From: Pseudomonas antarctica
GTDB taxonomy: Bacteria; Pseudomonadota; Gammaproteobacteria; Pseudomonadales; Pseudomonadaceae
Direction: 5' to 3'
DNA length: 64,000 nucleotides
Assembly (NCBI RefSeq): GCF_001647715.1
Contig: NZ_CP015600.1
Location: forward strand, 6,138,001-6,202,000
Shown: positions 45,014 to 53,307 of the stretch, one piece after another
Layout: each line of letters begins with the position of its first letter
Position numbering within the stretch: the stretch's first letter is position 1
Notes under the pieces: model-generated
Database searches by the model: none
Told to the model about the DNA's origin: nothing
What the model saw: only the letters and a program-made list of their open reading frames with translations
Program-made: the position numbers and the translations under genes

Positions 45014-45709
45014 TCACGGCGTCACGGGAGTCACGAACGCTATGCCCGTGCGCAACGCCGCATTGCGTACGTGCTCCTGCATGGTTTTCTGCGCCACCGC
45101 ACTGGAGCGCCGGGCCAGTGCACGCAGGATCTTGCGGTGTTCCTGCCAGGTCTCCATGGCCCGCTCCGGTCGGATGAACGGTAGTTTCTGACTCTCCAGG
45201 AACACCTCCGCGCTGGCACTCAGAATGCTCACCATCGCCTGATTACCGCTGGCCAACAGGATCCGCTGATGAAATTCGAAGTCCAGTCGGGCCGCGGTTT
45301 CAAAGTCGCCGGCCTTGAGTACCTTGCGCATTGCCTCGACATTGTCCTGCAGGCCGTCCAACTCATCGAGGGTCAGCGTCACCGCCGCCAACCCCGCTGC
45401 AAATCCCTCCAGGGCATAGCGCAACTGGAAGATATCCAGCGGCGAGGCCTGGGCCGCAAAAGGCCAGGCAAACCCCGGAGGGTCTTCCGCCGCCTGCACA
45501 AAGACGCCTTTTCCCGGCTGCACACTCACCACACCCAAGGCACTCAAAGACGACAACGCCTCGCGCAACGACGCCCGACTTACGCCCAATTGCACCGCCA
45601 GGTCGCGCTGGGACGGCAATGCATCGCCCGCTGCGAAGCCCTGTTCCTTGATCAGTTTGCGGATGGCCTGCAGGGCCGCTTCCGGTACGGCTTGGGCAAT
45701 GGAATTCAT
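45014..45709 (-). CDS. FadR-subfamily GntR transcriptional regulator
   Basis: 231 residues from ATG 45709, after trimming 43 upstream codons with no domain. The N-terminal winged helix-turn-helix has GDALPSQRDLAVQLGVSRASLREALSSL and GVVSVQPGKGVFV. The C-terminal FCD all-helical effector domain (about 90-220) contains LRYALEGFAAGLAA and DFEFHQRILLASGN, with metal-ligand-type Asp and His. It is divergent from a four-gene amino-acid type ABC transporter, which it most likely controls. Two inverted repeats lie between them. Confidence 0.9.
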   Translation of the reverse strand: MNSIAQAVPEAALQAIRKLIKEQGFAAGDALPSQRDLAVQLGVSRASLREALSSLSALGVVSVQPGKGVFVQAAEDPPGFAWPFAAQASPLDIFQLRYALEGFAAGLAAVTLTLDELDGLQDNVEAMRKVLKAGDFETAARLDFEFHQRILLASGNQAMVSILSASAEVFLESQKLPFIRPERAMETWQEHRKILRALARRSSAVAQKTMQEHVRNAALRTGIAFVTPVTP

Positions 45710-45728
45710 AAAAAACTCAAGGTTCCAG

Positions 45729-45748
45729 ACAACTGAGCGGCTAGTTGT
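45729..45748. promoter_or_regulatory. Inverted repeat near the GntR regulator start
   Basis: ACAACT (45729-45734) and AGTTGT (45743-45748) are perfect 6-bp arms with an 8-bp spacer, 20 bp upstream of the regulator start. On the minus strand it overlaps TTGTCTGGAAC, similar to the second site at 45837. Possible autoregulatory operator. Confidence 0.4.
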
Positions 45749-45836
45749 AAAGCTATTCGCGGCCGTCGGCAAGCCACGCCCCAAAGGGGCTCGCGGGGTT
45801 TTGTCGACGCTCGAAAAAGGTGCGAAAAGCGTCATC

Positions 45837-45851
45837 ACTGTTCAGACCAGT
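45837..45851. promoter_or_regulatory. Possible GntR/FadR-type operator in the transporter promoter region
   Basis: ACTG-TTCAGAC-CAGT is an inverted repeat; on the minus strand it contains TGGTCTGAACA, close to the FadR-family pattern T-N-G-T-N3-A-C-N-A. It is about 115 bp upstream of the first transporter gene. Confidence 0.4.
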
Positions 45852-45964
45852 AAGACCACCGAACCTCAACAAATTCCGGCGTTGCAGACGATCCGAGGGG
45901 TGATGGCATGGGCTGTGCACTGAGCAAATTCAGAAAATCCCTTCGCCCTTTTCGGAGAGTTGCC

Positions 45965-46750
45965 ATGACCAAGCGCTACAGCGCCCTGCTCACTGCCCTG
46001 TTTGCCAGCCTGATGCTGAGCCAGGCACCCGCCCAGGCCAATGGTCTGGACGATATCGTCGCCCGTGGCACCCTGAAGGTCGCCGTCCCTCAAGACTTCC
46101 CGCCGTTCGGTTCGGTCGGCCCTGACATGAAACCCCGCGGCCTGGACATCGACACCGCCAAGCTGCTGGCCGACCAGCTCAAGGTCAAGCTGGAGTTGAC
46201 CCCGGTCAACAGCACCAACCGCATCCCGTTCCTCACCACCGGCAAGGTCGACCTGGTGATTTCCAGCCTGGGCAAGAACCCCGAGCGGGAAAAGGTCATC
46301 GATTTCTCCAAGGCGTACGCGCCGTTCTACCTGGCTGTGTTCGGTCCGCCTGACGCGGCCATCAGCACCACCGACGACCTCAAGGGCAAAACCATCAGCG
46401 TGACGCGCGGCGCCATCGAAGACATCGAGCTGACCGCCGTTGCGCCCAAGGAAGCGACCATCAAGCGTTTCGAAGACAACAATTCGACCATCGCCGCCTA
46501 CCTGGCCGGCCAGGTCGACCTGATTGCCAGCGGCAACGTGGTGATGGTGGCGATCAGCGAGCGCAACCCCAAACGCGTACCGGCACTGAAAGTGAAACTC
46601 AAGGACTCGCCGGTGTACGTGGGCGTGAACAAGAACGAGCCGGCACTGCTGGAGAAGGTTAACCAGATCCTGGTGGCGGCCAAGGCCGACGGCAGCCTGG
46701 AAAAGAACGCGATGCAGTGGCTCAAAGAGCCGCTGCCCGCCGATCTTTGA
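45965..46750 (+). CDS. Amino-acid ABC transporter substrate-binding protein
   Basis: Periplasmic binding protein of the SBP_bac_3 family, 261 residues. The signal peptide (MTKRYSALLTALFASLMLSQAPAQA) precedes NGLDDIVARGTLKVAVPQDFP. Ligand-site motifs include PRGLDIDTAKLLADQL and the Arg-x-Pro-Phe segment NRIPFLTTGKVDLVIS. First gene of a binding protein-permease-permease-ATPase operon; the substrate is probably a polar amino acid or related compound. ATG 45965 with GGAGAG upstream. Confidence 0.9.
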   Translation: MTKRYSALLTALFASLMLSQAPAQANGLDDIVARGTLKVAVPQDFPPFGSVGPDMKPRGLDIDTAKLLADQLKVKLELTPVNSTNRIPFLTTGKVDLVISSLGKNPEREKVIDFSKAYAPFYLAVFGPPDAAISTTDDLKGKTISVTRGAIEDIELTAVAPKEATIKRFEDNNSTIAAYLAGQVDLIASGNVVMVAISERNPKRVPALKVKLKDSPVYVGVNKNEPALLEKVNQILVAAKADGSLEKNAMQWLKEPLPADL

Positions 46751-46767
46751 CGCGACGGAGCTGATTC

Positions 46768-47436
46768 ATGGCCTATCAATTCGACTTTATGCCCGTACTG
46801 GCCAATACCGACCTGCTGTTGCGCGGCGCCTTGTTCACGCTTGAACTGACGGCCATCGGCGCGATTCTGGGGGTTGCCCTGGGCACCGTCGGTGCCGTGG
46901 TCCGGGCGTGGAAGATCCAGCCGTTTGCCTGGTTCTTCGGCGTGTATGTCGAGTTGATCCGCAACACGCCGTTTCTGGTGCAGTTGTTTTTCATCTTCTT
47001 CGGTTTGCCGTCACTGGGGCTGAAAATCACCGAGTGGCAAGCCGCCGTGCTGGCGATGGTAATCAACCTGGGGGCTTACTCCACCGAGATCATCCGCGCC
47101 GGCATCCAGGCCATCCCTCGTGGCCAGCTGGAAGCGGCAGCAGCATTAGCGATGACGCGTTTTGAAGCGTTCCGTCATGTGGTGCTGCTGCCCGCTCTGG
47201 GCAAGGTGTGGCCGGCCCTGAGCAGCCAGATCATCATCGTGATGCTGGGTTCGGCGGTGTGTTCGCAAATCGCCACCGAGGAACTGAGCTTTGCCGCCAA
47301 CTTCATTCAGTCACGCAACTTCCGCGCCTTTGAAACCTACGCACTGACCACCCTGGTGTACCTGTGTATGGCGCTGATGATTCGCCAGTTGCTCAACTGG
47401 ATTGGCCGACGGTTTGTAATGAGGAACAGCCGATGA
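46768..47436 (+). CDS. Amino-acid ABC transporter permease (first)
   Basis: 222-residue inner-membrane permease of the HisM/GlnP type with about five helices. The family segment ELIRNTPFLVQLFFIFFGLP and an EAA-loop-like RGQLEAAAALAMTRFEAFRHVVLP-type sequence are present. It starts 17 bp after the binding protein and its stop overlaps the next start by 4 bp (ATGA), so the two permeases are translationally coupled and probably form a heterodimer. Confidence 0.9.
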   Translation: MAYQFDFMPVLANTDLLLRGALFTLELTAIGAILGVALGTVGAVVRAWKIQPFAWFFGVYVELIRNTPFLVQLFFIFFGLPSLGLKITEWQAAVLAMVINLGAYSTEIIRAGIQAIPRGQLEAAAALAMTRFEAFRHVVLLPALGKVWPALSSQIIIVMLGSAVCSQIATEELSFAANFIQSRNFRAFETYALTTLVYLCMALMIRQLLNWIGRRFVMRNSR

Positions 47437-48083
47437 GTGATTTTTCGTTCTGGGACATCGTGCGCAACCTGGCTGTTGGCCTGCAATGGACCCTGTTGCT
47501 GTCGCTGGTGGCGTTTGTCGGCGGCGGCCTGATCGGCTTGTTAGTAATGACGATGCGCATCAGCCGCAAAGCCTTCCCGCGCAATGTCGCACGCACCTAC
47601 ATAGAACTGTTTCAGGGTACGCCGCTGCTGATGCAGTTATTCCTGGTGTTTTTCGGCATTGCCCTGCTGGGGGTGGATATCTCGCCCTGGCTGGCAGCGG
47701 CAATTGCCCTGACCTTGTTTACCAGTGCCTACCTGGCCGAGATCTGGCGCGGCTGCGTCGAGTCCATCGCCCACGGGCAGTGGGAAGCGTCGGCCAGCCT
47801 GGCCCTTAACCCGCTTGAACAACTGCGTTACGTAATCCTGCCCCAAGCGCTGCGGATTGCCGTAGCGCCGACGGTTGGCTTCTCGGTGCAAGTGGTCAAA
47901 GGCACCGCCGTGACCTCGATCATCGGTTTTACCGAACTGACCAAAACCGGCGGCATGCTCGCCAATGCCACCTTCGAGCCCTTTATGGTCTATGGCTTGG
48001 TGGCCCTCGGTTACTTCCTGCTCTGCTACCCCTTGTCCCTCAGTGCGCGCTACCTGGAAAGGAGACTGCATGCCTCTGCTTAG
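47433..48083 (+). CDS. Amino-acid ABC transporter permease (second)
   Basis: 216 residues from ATG 47433. It has the same layout as its partner: TYIELFQGTPLLMQLFLVFFGIA and GQWEASASLALNPLEQLRYVILPQ, the EAA loop that docks the ATPase. Its last 14 bases overlap the ATPase gene, so the three downstream genes are tightly coupled. Confidence 0.9.
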   Translation: MSDFSFWDIVRNLAVGLQWTLLLSLVAFVGGGLIGLLVMTMRISRKAFPRNVARTYIELFQGTPLLMQLFLVFFGIALLGVDISPWLAAAIALTLFTSAYLAEIWRGCVESIAHGQWEASASLALNPLEQLRYVILPQALRIAVAPTVGFSVQVVKGTAVTSIIGFTELTKTGGMLANATFEPFMVYGLVALGYFLLCYPLSLSARYLERRLHASA

Positions 48084-48807
48084 AATTTCCGCCCTGCATA
48101 AGTATTACGGCGATCACCATGTACTCAAGGGCATCGACCTGACGGTTGAAGAAGGCCAGGTGGTGGCGATCATCGGCCGCAGCGGCTCGGGTAAATCCAC
48201 CTTGCTGCGTACCCTCAATGGCCTGGAATCCATCAACGACGGCGTGATCGAAGTCGATGGCGAATACCTCGACGCCGCCCGGGCCGACCTGCGCAGCCTG
48301 CGGCAGAAAGTCGGCATGGTGTTCCAGCAGTTCAACCTGTTCCCGCACCTGACCGTGGGCGAAAACGTCATGCTCGCACCGCAAGTGGTGCAGAAAGTGC
48401 CCAAGGCCAAAGCCGCACAGCTTGCCAGGCAGATGCTGGAGCGGGTCGGGCTGGGGGAGAAGTTCGACGCCTTCCCTGATCGCCTGTCCGGTGGTCAGCA
48501 GCAACGGGTCGCCATTGCGCGCGCATTGGCCATGTCGCCCAAAGTGCTGCTGTGCGACGAAATCACCTCCGCCCTGGACCCGGAACTGGTCAATGAAGTG
48601 CTCAGCGTCGTGCGCCAACTGGCCAAGGACGGCATGACCTTGATCATGGTGACCCACGAAATGCGTTTTGCCCGGGAAGTCGGGGACAAACTGGTGTTTA
48701 TGCACCAAGGCAAGGTGCATGAAGTAGGCGACCCCAAAACGTTGTTCGCCAACCCCAAGACACCCGAGCTCGCCAATTTCATCGGCTCGGTGGAACAGCC
48801 GGGCTGA
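48070..48807 (+). CDS. Amino-acid ABC transporter ATP-binding protein
   Basis: 245-residue ATPase of the GlnQ/HisP type. Walker A is GRSGSGKSTLL. The Q-loop is VFQQFNLFPHLTV. The signature is LSGGQQQRVAIARAL, Walker B is VLLCDEITSALDPEL and the switch His is in MVTHEMRFA. ATG 48070 lies inside the permease gene. The last 29 bases overlap the convergent pilin gene. Confidence 0.93.
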   Translation: MPLLRISALHKYYGDHHVLKGIDLTVEEGQVVAIIGRSGSGKSTLLRTLNGLESINDGVIEVDGEYLDAARADLRSLRQKVGMVFQQFNLFPHLTVGENVMLAPQVVQKVPKAKAAQLARQMLERVGLGEKFDAFPDRLSGGQQQRVAIARALAMSPKVLLCDEITSALDPELVNEVLSVVRQLAKDGMTLIMVTHEMRFAREVGDKLVFMHQGKVHEVGDPKTLFANPKTPELANFIGSVEQPG

Positions 48808-49333
48808 TCAATTCGAAACTGCCTTGCCCCTCAAGGTGCGTTTCGTCGCGTACCTCCATGGCCCCAGCGGGCAGTTCGGTGTCGATATCAACCTGGGCTG
48901 TCAGTCGGCGGCCTGCTACCGGCACGCCTGCCGCCCGCGCCACCAAGGTCTGGCCGGGCAGCAACTGCCCGCTGGCAGGCTCGCCGGGCAAGTGCGTAGC
49001 CGCCCACCATTCGACAGCACGTCCATCCACCTGGGCGTGTTTGAGGCTCAAGCGAAAACGCCCCTGCCGACCAAACACAAACCCCTGCCGGTCTGCTGCA
49101 ACACCGATAAAACGCAACGCCATGGCCGCAGGCTCAGTGCAAATGACGTTCACGCGCAATGAGCGCGTACCCAGCACCATGGAGGTTTTTGCAACGAGCG
49201 CCTCCCTGCGGATGGCGCCATAGTCAATGCGCGGCTGGCTCACCGAGAGCCGACAGTTTTCGGCCAGGACCTCAGGCGCCGCCAATACCGTGCAGAGCAA
49301 CACCAACGGCCATGTTTCAAACTTAACGGCCAT
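48779..49333 (-). CDS. Fimbrial minor subunit, probable tip pilin (DUF1120-like)
   Basis: About 184 residues from ATG 49333, which gives a signal peptide (MAVKFETWPLVLLCTVLA) and mature ENCRLSVSQPRIDYGAIRREAL. This matches the major pilin's ACNLSLAGSGIIDYGTIRSGEL, so the two are paralogues, with the same paired cysteines (NCRLS and VICTEP). Unlike the major pilin, it has no N-terminal extension before the first cysteine strand, so it cannot donate a strand to another subunit and should sit at the tip. Starts at 49357 or 49369 are also possible. It overlaps the usher by 11 bp and the convergent ATPase gene by 29 bp. Confidence 0.75.
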   Translation of the reverse strand: MAVKFETWPLVLLCTVLAAPEVLAENCRLSVSQPRIDYGAIRREALVAKTSMVLGTRSLRVNVICTEPAAMALRFIGVAADRQGFVFGRQGRFRLSLKHAQVDGRAVEWWAATHLPGEPASGQLLPGQTLVARAAGVPVAGRRLTAQVDIDTELPAGAMEVRDETHLEGQGSFELISPAVPPSR

Positions 49334-51824
49334 GGCACACCGCCGAAGTGGTTTCATAAAATTTGTCATTGTCTGGCTGGGTCTCAAGATCAATCCGCAA
49401 CAGGCAGGTGGAAGAGTCCGGCAATGAAACCCGCAGGCTTTGCGCCTCCTCGACGTCGTTGAGAAAAATCATGCCCTCACCCACCACGTTGGTCAGGAAG
49501 CGATCACCCTTGCCGAATACCGAGGCGCCTTGAGGTAATGGCCGGCCGTGCTGGTCATTCGCGGTAAGCAACACGCGGCGCACTTTCACCACATCGAAAT
49601 TCACGGCATTGAAGGACCCACGGCCTGCTGTGAGCATCTGGGTGCCGTTTTTCAGGTCGACGCGCTTGGGCAAGGACTGGGTTTGCACCTCGACTCGGCT
49701 GTTGGTGTAGGCCGGCAAGCCTGCGATCACCGCTTGCCCGCGGTAGTCAGTCCAGACAGGGCCTTGGGGCGTCTGGACTTTTGCAGCGCCGATACCCCCT
49801 ACCGAGACGATGCCGAACGTGTCCTGCACGGTATACGGTGAAAACGTCAGCCCACCCTCGTGAGCCACCACGCCGCCCTGCAACTGCCCCGTATAGCTGG
49901 TGCCCTGGGGATCATGGCTGACACCCAGGCCAACGCGGGTATAACGTGGCAACAGGTCCACATTGCCGCGAACCGATTGTTCTCGAGCATTGAGGTCGCG
50001 CTCGACCCCCACTTCGTAATTCACTGACTCGTTGACCCGCTCGCTAAGCGATGTGCCAGCGGTGAACCGGCCCCCGCGACGGCTGGCATAGCTGTTTACC
50101 CGGCGATCCCGTCCCAGCGGCACGCTGACCTGCAGACGCAAGGACAGGTCATTCTCCAGAGCGCTCTCATGTCGCCTGCCGGCAAGCGTGGCGTCACGGC
50201 CCATTCGAGTACCGCCCACCTGCGAATCCGCAATCAGTGTTACATCGGCGTGGCTGAATGACTTGTTCCAGGAGGCCGACACATGCTCGGTCGTTCGCCC
50301 GTCAAATTGAGAACTGCGGGTATAGCCCGCAGAAAATACGCCCAGCGTGGGTTCGGCCCAGCTCACGCTTGCTGTGTATTGGTTTTTGAAGCGCGAACCC
50401 AATTCATCGACCCCGTACGACCGGCCGGCTTCAAGTACCTCACGATACCCCTGGGTTTGGGTGGTTGCGCTGAGGTTGACGTCGATAGTGGCGTATACCG
50501 GGCTGGTGACCGACACGCTGCTGCGCGACCCGGATACTGCACGTTTGCCGTCTCGAGAAAGGTTTTGACGCGCCGCCACAGAAACTCGCTGGAAAAACAC
50601 ACTGCTCAGGGTGCCACCTGCCGACCAGTACTCATCCGTACTCAATAAGCCAAAGCCCGCAGACGAGTTGCTCCCCAAACCCCAAGTGCCGCTCCCCATG
50701 GCGACCACCGGTGACGGCCCCTCTTCATCCGCATTCTTGCGCAGCTTGCCAACAGAAAAATAGTAACCGGGCGCCGCCGGGACAGTCCCCGCAAACGAGG
50801 CCGCGGGCACCACAAAGCTACGCCTGGCGCCCCGTACGTCGATCACGCTGACCTCCAGGTCACTGGTGCCATTGAGCAAGGGCAACCCCGTCAGCCGGAA
50901 GGGACCTTCAGGCACCAGCGTGCTGTGAATCAACACGCCGGACTGGCGAACTTCTATGCGTGACGGGCTCTGGGCAAGCCCTTCGACCACGGCATTGTTA
51001 CTGCCCGCAGCGACACGTGATTGACCATCGGGGAAAAACTGCAGGCCAGATAACTGGACGCCACCAAACAGCGGGTTATTACTGGAAATCTGCCCCATCT
51101 GGAAAGTCGATTGCAACTCGGCAATGTCCCGCTGTGCGTAGGCATATAGATGCTCGGTACGGGCCTTGCCATTATCGGACACATAGAATTGACGGCTGCG
51201 AACAATCCAATCCTCAAGGTTAAAGCCTGCCTCGGTATAGGCCGAAACGAACCGGCTGGGCCCGCTGCGCGAACGGCTGTCGAAACCCAGCACGTCATAG
51301 TTGAACAACGCCGCGGTCCCGCCTTTGGAAAAATGCCCGGCGTCCCACTGTGGATCACGCAACGATTGGGTGGGCACCACCAGCGTCACCTCGTCCGTGC
51401 CGGGACGCAACTTGACCATGGTCGTGGGGAATGCCCCGAAGAAGTCATGGCAAGACTGGTCGGGCGTAGCACCTTCCTCAATGATCGCGCCGGGCGTCAC
51501 TAATCCTGCTTTCTCCAGCAACCCGCGGGTGAAGCATAAGCGGCCCTCGTGATCGAACCGTGCATCCACCAGCCCAAGCGGGTTCCCATTGACCCGCAAC
51601 CCCACCACCTGGACGCCTTCGCGAAAGCGCGCCGCGTTGCGAAAGTAGTCGGAGACCTTCGGATCGATGCCGTGGGCTGTCAGTGACGCGAGGTCGAAAC
51701 CCTCCCCGAGCTCCATCGCCGACACCAGGCCGGGCAGACTCCACAGGGTCGCAAACCCCATGATAAGCGTAGGTCTGCAGGGCCAAAAAGACGCCGCGAT
51801 GCTATTACTCGAAGGGTTCGACAT
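49323..51824 (-). CDS. Fimbrial outer-membrane usher (FimD/PapC family)
   Basis: 833-residue usher, the channel that assembles and exports pilins. A signal-peptide-like start (TLIMGFATLWSLPGLVSA) leads to the N-terminal chaperone-binding domain, with DLASLTAHGIDPKVSDYF and FHEGRL-type segment ARFDHEGRLCFT. The 24-strand barrel and plug contain PGYYFSVGKLRKNADEEG and the usher block AASFAGTVPAAPGYYF. The C-terminal domains end in CLLRIDLE and YETTSAVCHGR. It follows the chaperone by 7 bp and overlaps the last pilin gene. Confidence 0.93.
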   Translation of the reverse strand: MSNPSSNSIAASFWPCRPTLIMGFATLWSLPGLVSAMELGEGFDLASLTAHGIDPKVSDYFRNAARFREGVQVVGLRVNGNPLGLVDARFDHEGRLCFTRGLLEKAGLVTPGAIIEEGATPDQSCHDFFGAFPTTMVKLRPGTDEVTLVVPTQSLRDPQWDAGHFSKGGTAALFNYDVLGFDSRSRSGPSRFVSAYTEAGFNLEDWIVRSRQFYVSDNGKARTEHLYAYAQRDIAELQSTFQMGQISSNNPLFGGVQLSGLQFFPDGQSRVAAGSNNAVVEGLAQSPSRIEVRQSGVLIHSTLVPEGPFRLTGLPLLNGTSDLEVSVIDVRGARRSFVVPAASFAGTVPAAPGYYFSVGKLRKNADEEGPSPVVAMGSGTWGLGSNSSAGFGLLSTDEYWSAGGTLSSVFFQRVSVAARQNLSRDGKRAVSGSRSSVSVTSPVYATIDVNLSATTQTQGYREVLEAGRSYGVDELGSRFKNQYTASVSWAEPTLGVFSAGYTRSSQFDGRTTEHVSASWNKSFSHADVTLIADSQVGGTRMGRDATLAGRRHESALENDLSLRLQVSVPLGRDRRVNSYASRRGGRFTAGTSLSERVNESVNYEVGVERDLNAREQSVRGNVDLLPRYTRVGLGVSHDPQGTSYTGQLQGGVVAHEGGLTFSPYTVQDTFGIVSVGGIGAAKVQTPQGPVWTDYRGQAVIAGLPAYTNSRVEVQTQSLPKRVDLKNGTQMLTAGRGSFNAVNFDVVKVRRVLLTANDQHGRPLPQGASVFGKGDRFLTNVVGEGMIFLNDVEEAQSLRVSLPDSSTCLLRIDLETQPDNDKFYETTSAVCHGR

Positions 51825-51831
51825 GAGTCAG

Positions 51832-52548
51832 TCAAGCCCCATCGGTTACGATCGGAGCCCGGTAGTTGTCTACCGTAAACCCATAAACCGTAGCCGGCTG
51901 TATCTCGACCTCAGCCGCATTGCCCAAGGGGCTGTCGAGCTCTGCCGTCAGCACTTCACCCGGCAGTAGGTAGGTGCGTGGCAATGTAGCCAGAAAGCCT
52001 TTTGGAAACACTTTCACATCCGGCGCCAGGCGCACGACATAGGCACTGTCGTTATGGACAGTGAGGCGCTCGCCCGCCCGCTTCCACTTCAGCAACTCCC
52101 AAGGCGTATGGTGCCGAGGCAAGCCTTGTGGGTGCAGGATCAGCGGCAAATTCTGTCGAAGGGTGATACCGATGGTCGCACCATCCACCGCGCGCGCCTG
52201 GGGAATACCTTCGAAGGACACTCGCTTGAGTCGTTGGGTCTTAAGCGGCTCCTTCAAGGTGGCGATGAACCGCACCAGTTGCGTTTCGCCCGCCTCCACA
52301 CGAGCGATGGGCGGCGTGACAATCAATAGCGGCTCCAGGTCCTCCGGCACGTTTTCCACGACTGAATGAAGCAGCGCTGGCCCGGCATCGGTATTCTTGA
52401 TATTTATTGTGGCTTCGCCGTCTTCCTCATAAAGCACCACCACCGTTGTTTCCGGATACATACCGTCCGCCACAGCAACAGTGGCAAACAAAAGGCAAAT
52501 GCTTGCACCCCGCAATAACGCACTGCTTATTATTAAAAAACCACGCAC
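51832..52548 (-). CDS. Periplasmic fimbrial chaperone (PapD family)
   Basis: Two-domain immunoglobulin-like chaperone that completes pilin folds by donor strand. About 238 residues from GTG 52548, preferred because GGGGA stands about 8 nt upstream and it gives a normal signal peptide ending VAVADG; ATG 52581 would add 11 residues with no Shine-Dalgarno. Family features are YPETTVVVLYEEDGEATINIKN, the G1 strand ETQLVRFIATLKEPL, FEGIPQA and IGITLRQNLPLILHP. It lies downstream of the major pilin across a strong hairpin. Confidence 0.88.
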   Translation of the reverse strand: MRGFLIISSALLRGASICLLFATVAVADGMYPETTVVVLYEEDGEATINIKNTDAGPALLHSVVENVPEDLEPLLIVTPPIARVEAGETQLVRFIATLKEPLKTQRLKRVSFEGIPQARAVDGATIGITLRQNLPLILHPQGLPRHHTPWELLKWKRAGERLTVHNDSAYVVRLAPDVKVFPKGFLATLPRTYLLPGEVLTAELDSPLGNAAEVEIQPATVYGFTVDNYRAPIVTDGA

Positions 52549-52601
52549 TCTATATTCCCCGCCACTAATAAAGTTGACCATTGACCGTCAAGCGCCCACA
52601 G

Positions 52602-52646
52602 AAAAACAGCCAACCAGAAATAATGAGTTTCTTGGCTGGCTGTTTT
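52602..52646 (-). terminator. Terminator-like hairpin between major pilin and chaperone
   Basis: On the minus strand AAAACAGCCAGCCA and TGGTTGGCTGTTTTT pair over 14 bp (one G-U). An inner 4-bp stem AGAAA/TTTCT lies beyond one bulge. A T tract overlaps the end. Its position, inside the operon right after the major pilin stop, suggests partial termination that lowers chaperone and usher mRNA relative to pilin. Confidence 0.7.
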
Positions 52647-52653
52647 CCGTTAC

Positions 52654-53307
52654 TTAGATGTAACTCAATACAAGCGTGGCGCGCCCATCAATAGAGACAT
52701 CTCGACTCAGGTCCAGGTCCCGAGCTCGGTTGATGACAGCCTTCACTGCAAGCGTGCCCGTCAATTGGTTAACCGCGGCGGGTGTAAAGGCTGCGCCATT
52801 GCGCCACGAGTATTGGGTGGGCGATTGAGCAACTTTGCCATCGCTGTTATTCCAGGCGCCAGCACCGATACGCATGATCGGATGCAGCACCACGCCGGAC
52901 GAACGCAGGTCCCTGAGGGTGACCGAATAGCCACCGGTGCGACGGGTTCCTACAGCCCCCAAACCAAAGTTCTGCGCTTCAGTAAAGCCTGCACCCAGGA
53001 TACCCGTCACTTTGTTGCCCGCTTGCAGATCGGTAAAGGTGATGCCGAACCGGGCAGGGGTCGCGCCACAATTGACGATCAGGGAAGTGGTCTTCTCTTC
53101 GCGCGGATTGAACGCCGTCTGGGACAATTCGCCCGAACGAATCGTGCCATAGTCGATGATACCGCTGCCGGCCAGGCTGAGGTTGCAGGCTGCCGGTGTA
53201 ATCGTACCCCTGACGACCAGTTGGGCACTGGTATTGGTAGTCGCCTGTACAGTTAAGGCCGCAGCCAGGCACGCAATACCAAGAGTCAATCCAACAATTT
53301 TTTTCAT
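52654..53307 (-). CDS. Major fimbrial subunit (DUF1120-type pilin)
   Basis: 217 residues from ATG 53307, preferred over 53313 because AGGA is then 6 nt upstream. Signal peptide MKKIVGLTLGIACLAAALTVQA, then TTNTSAQLVVRGTITPA, a donor-strand-like N-terminal extension with alternating hydrophobics. The pilin fold follows, with paired Cys (ACNLSL and IVNCGA) and the C-terminal strand ATLVLSYI. First gene of the pilin-chaperone-usher-minor pilin operon. Confidence 0.88.
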   Translation of the reverse strand: MKKIVGLTLGIACLAAALTVQATTNTSAQLVVRGTITPAACNLSLAGSGIIDYGTIRSGELSQTAFNPREEKTTSLIVNCGATPARFGITFTDLQAGNKVTGILGAGFTEAQNFGLGAVGTRRTGGYSVTLRDLRSSGVVLHPIMRIGAGAWNNSDGKVAQSPTQYSWRNGAAFTPAAVNQLTGTLAVKAVINRARDLDLSRDVSIDGRATLVLSYI

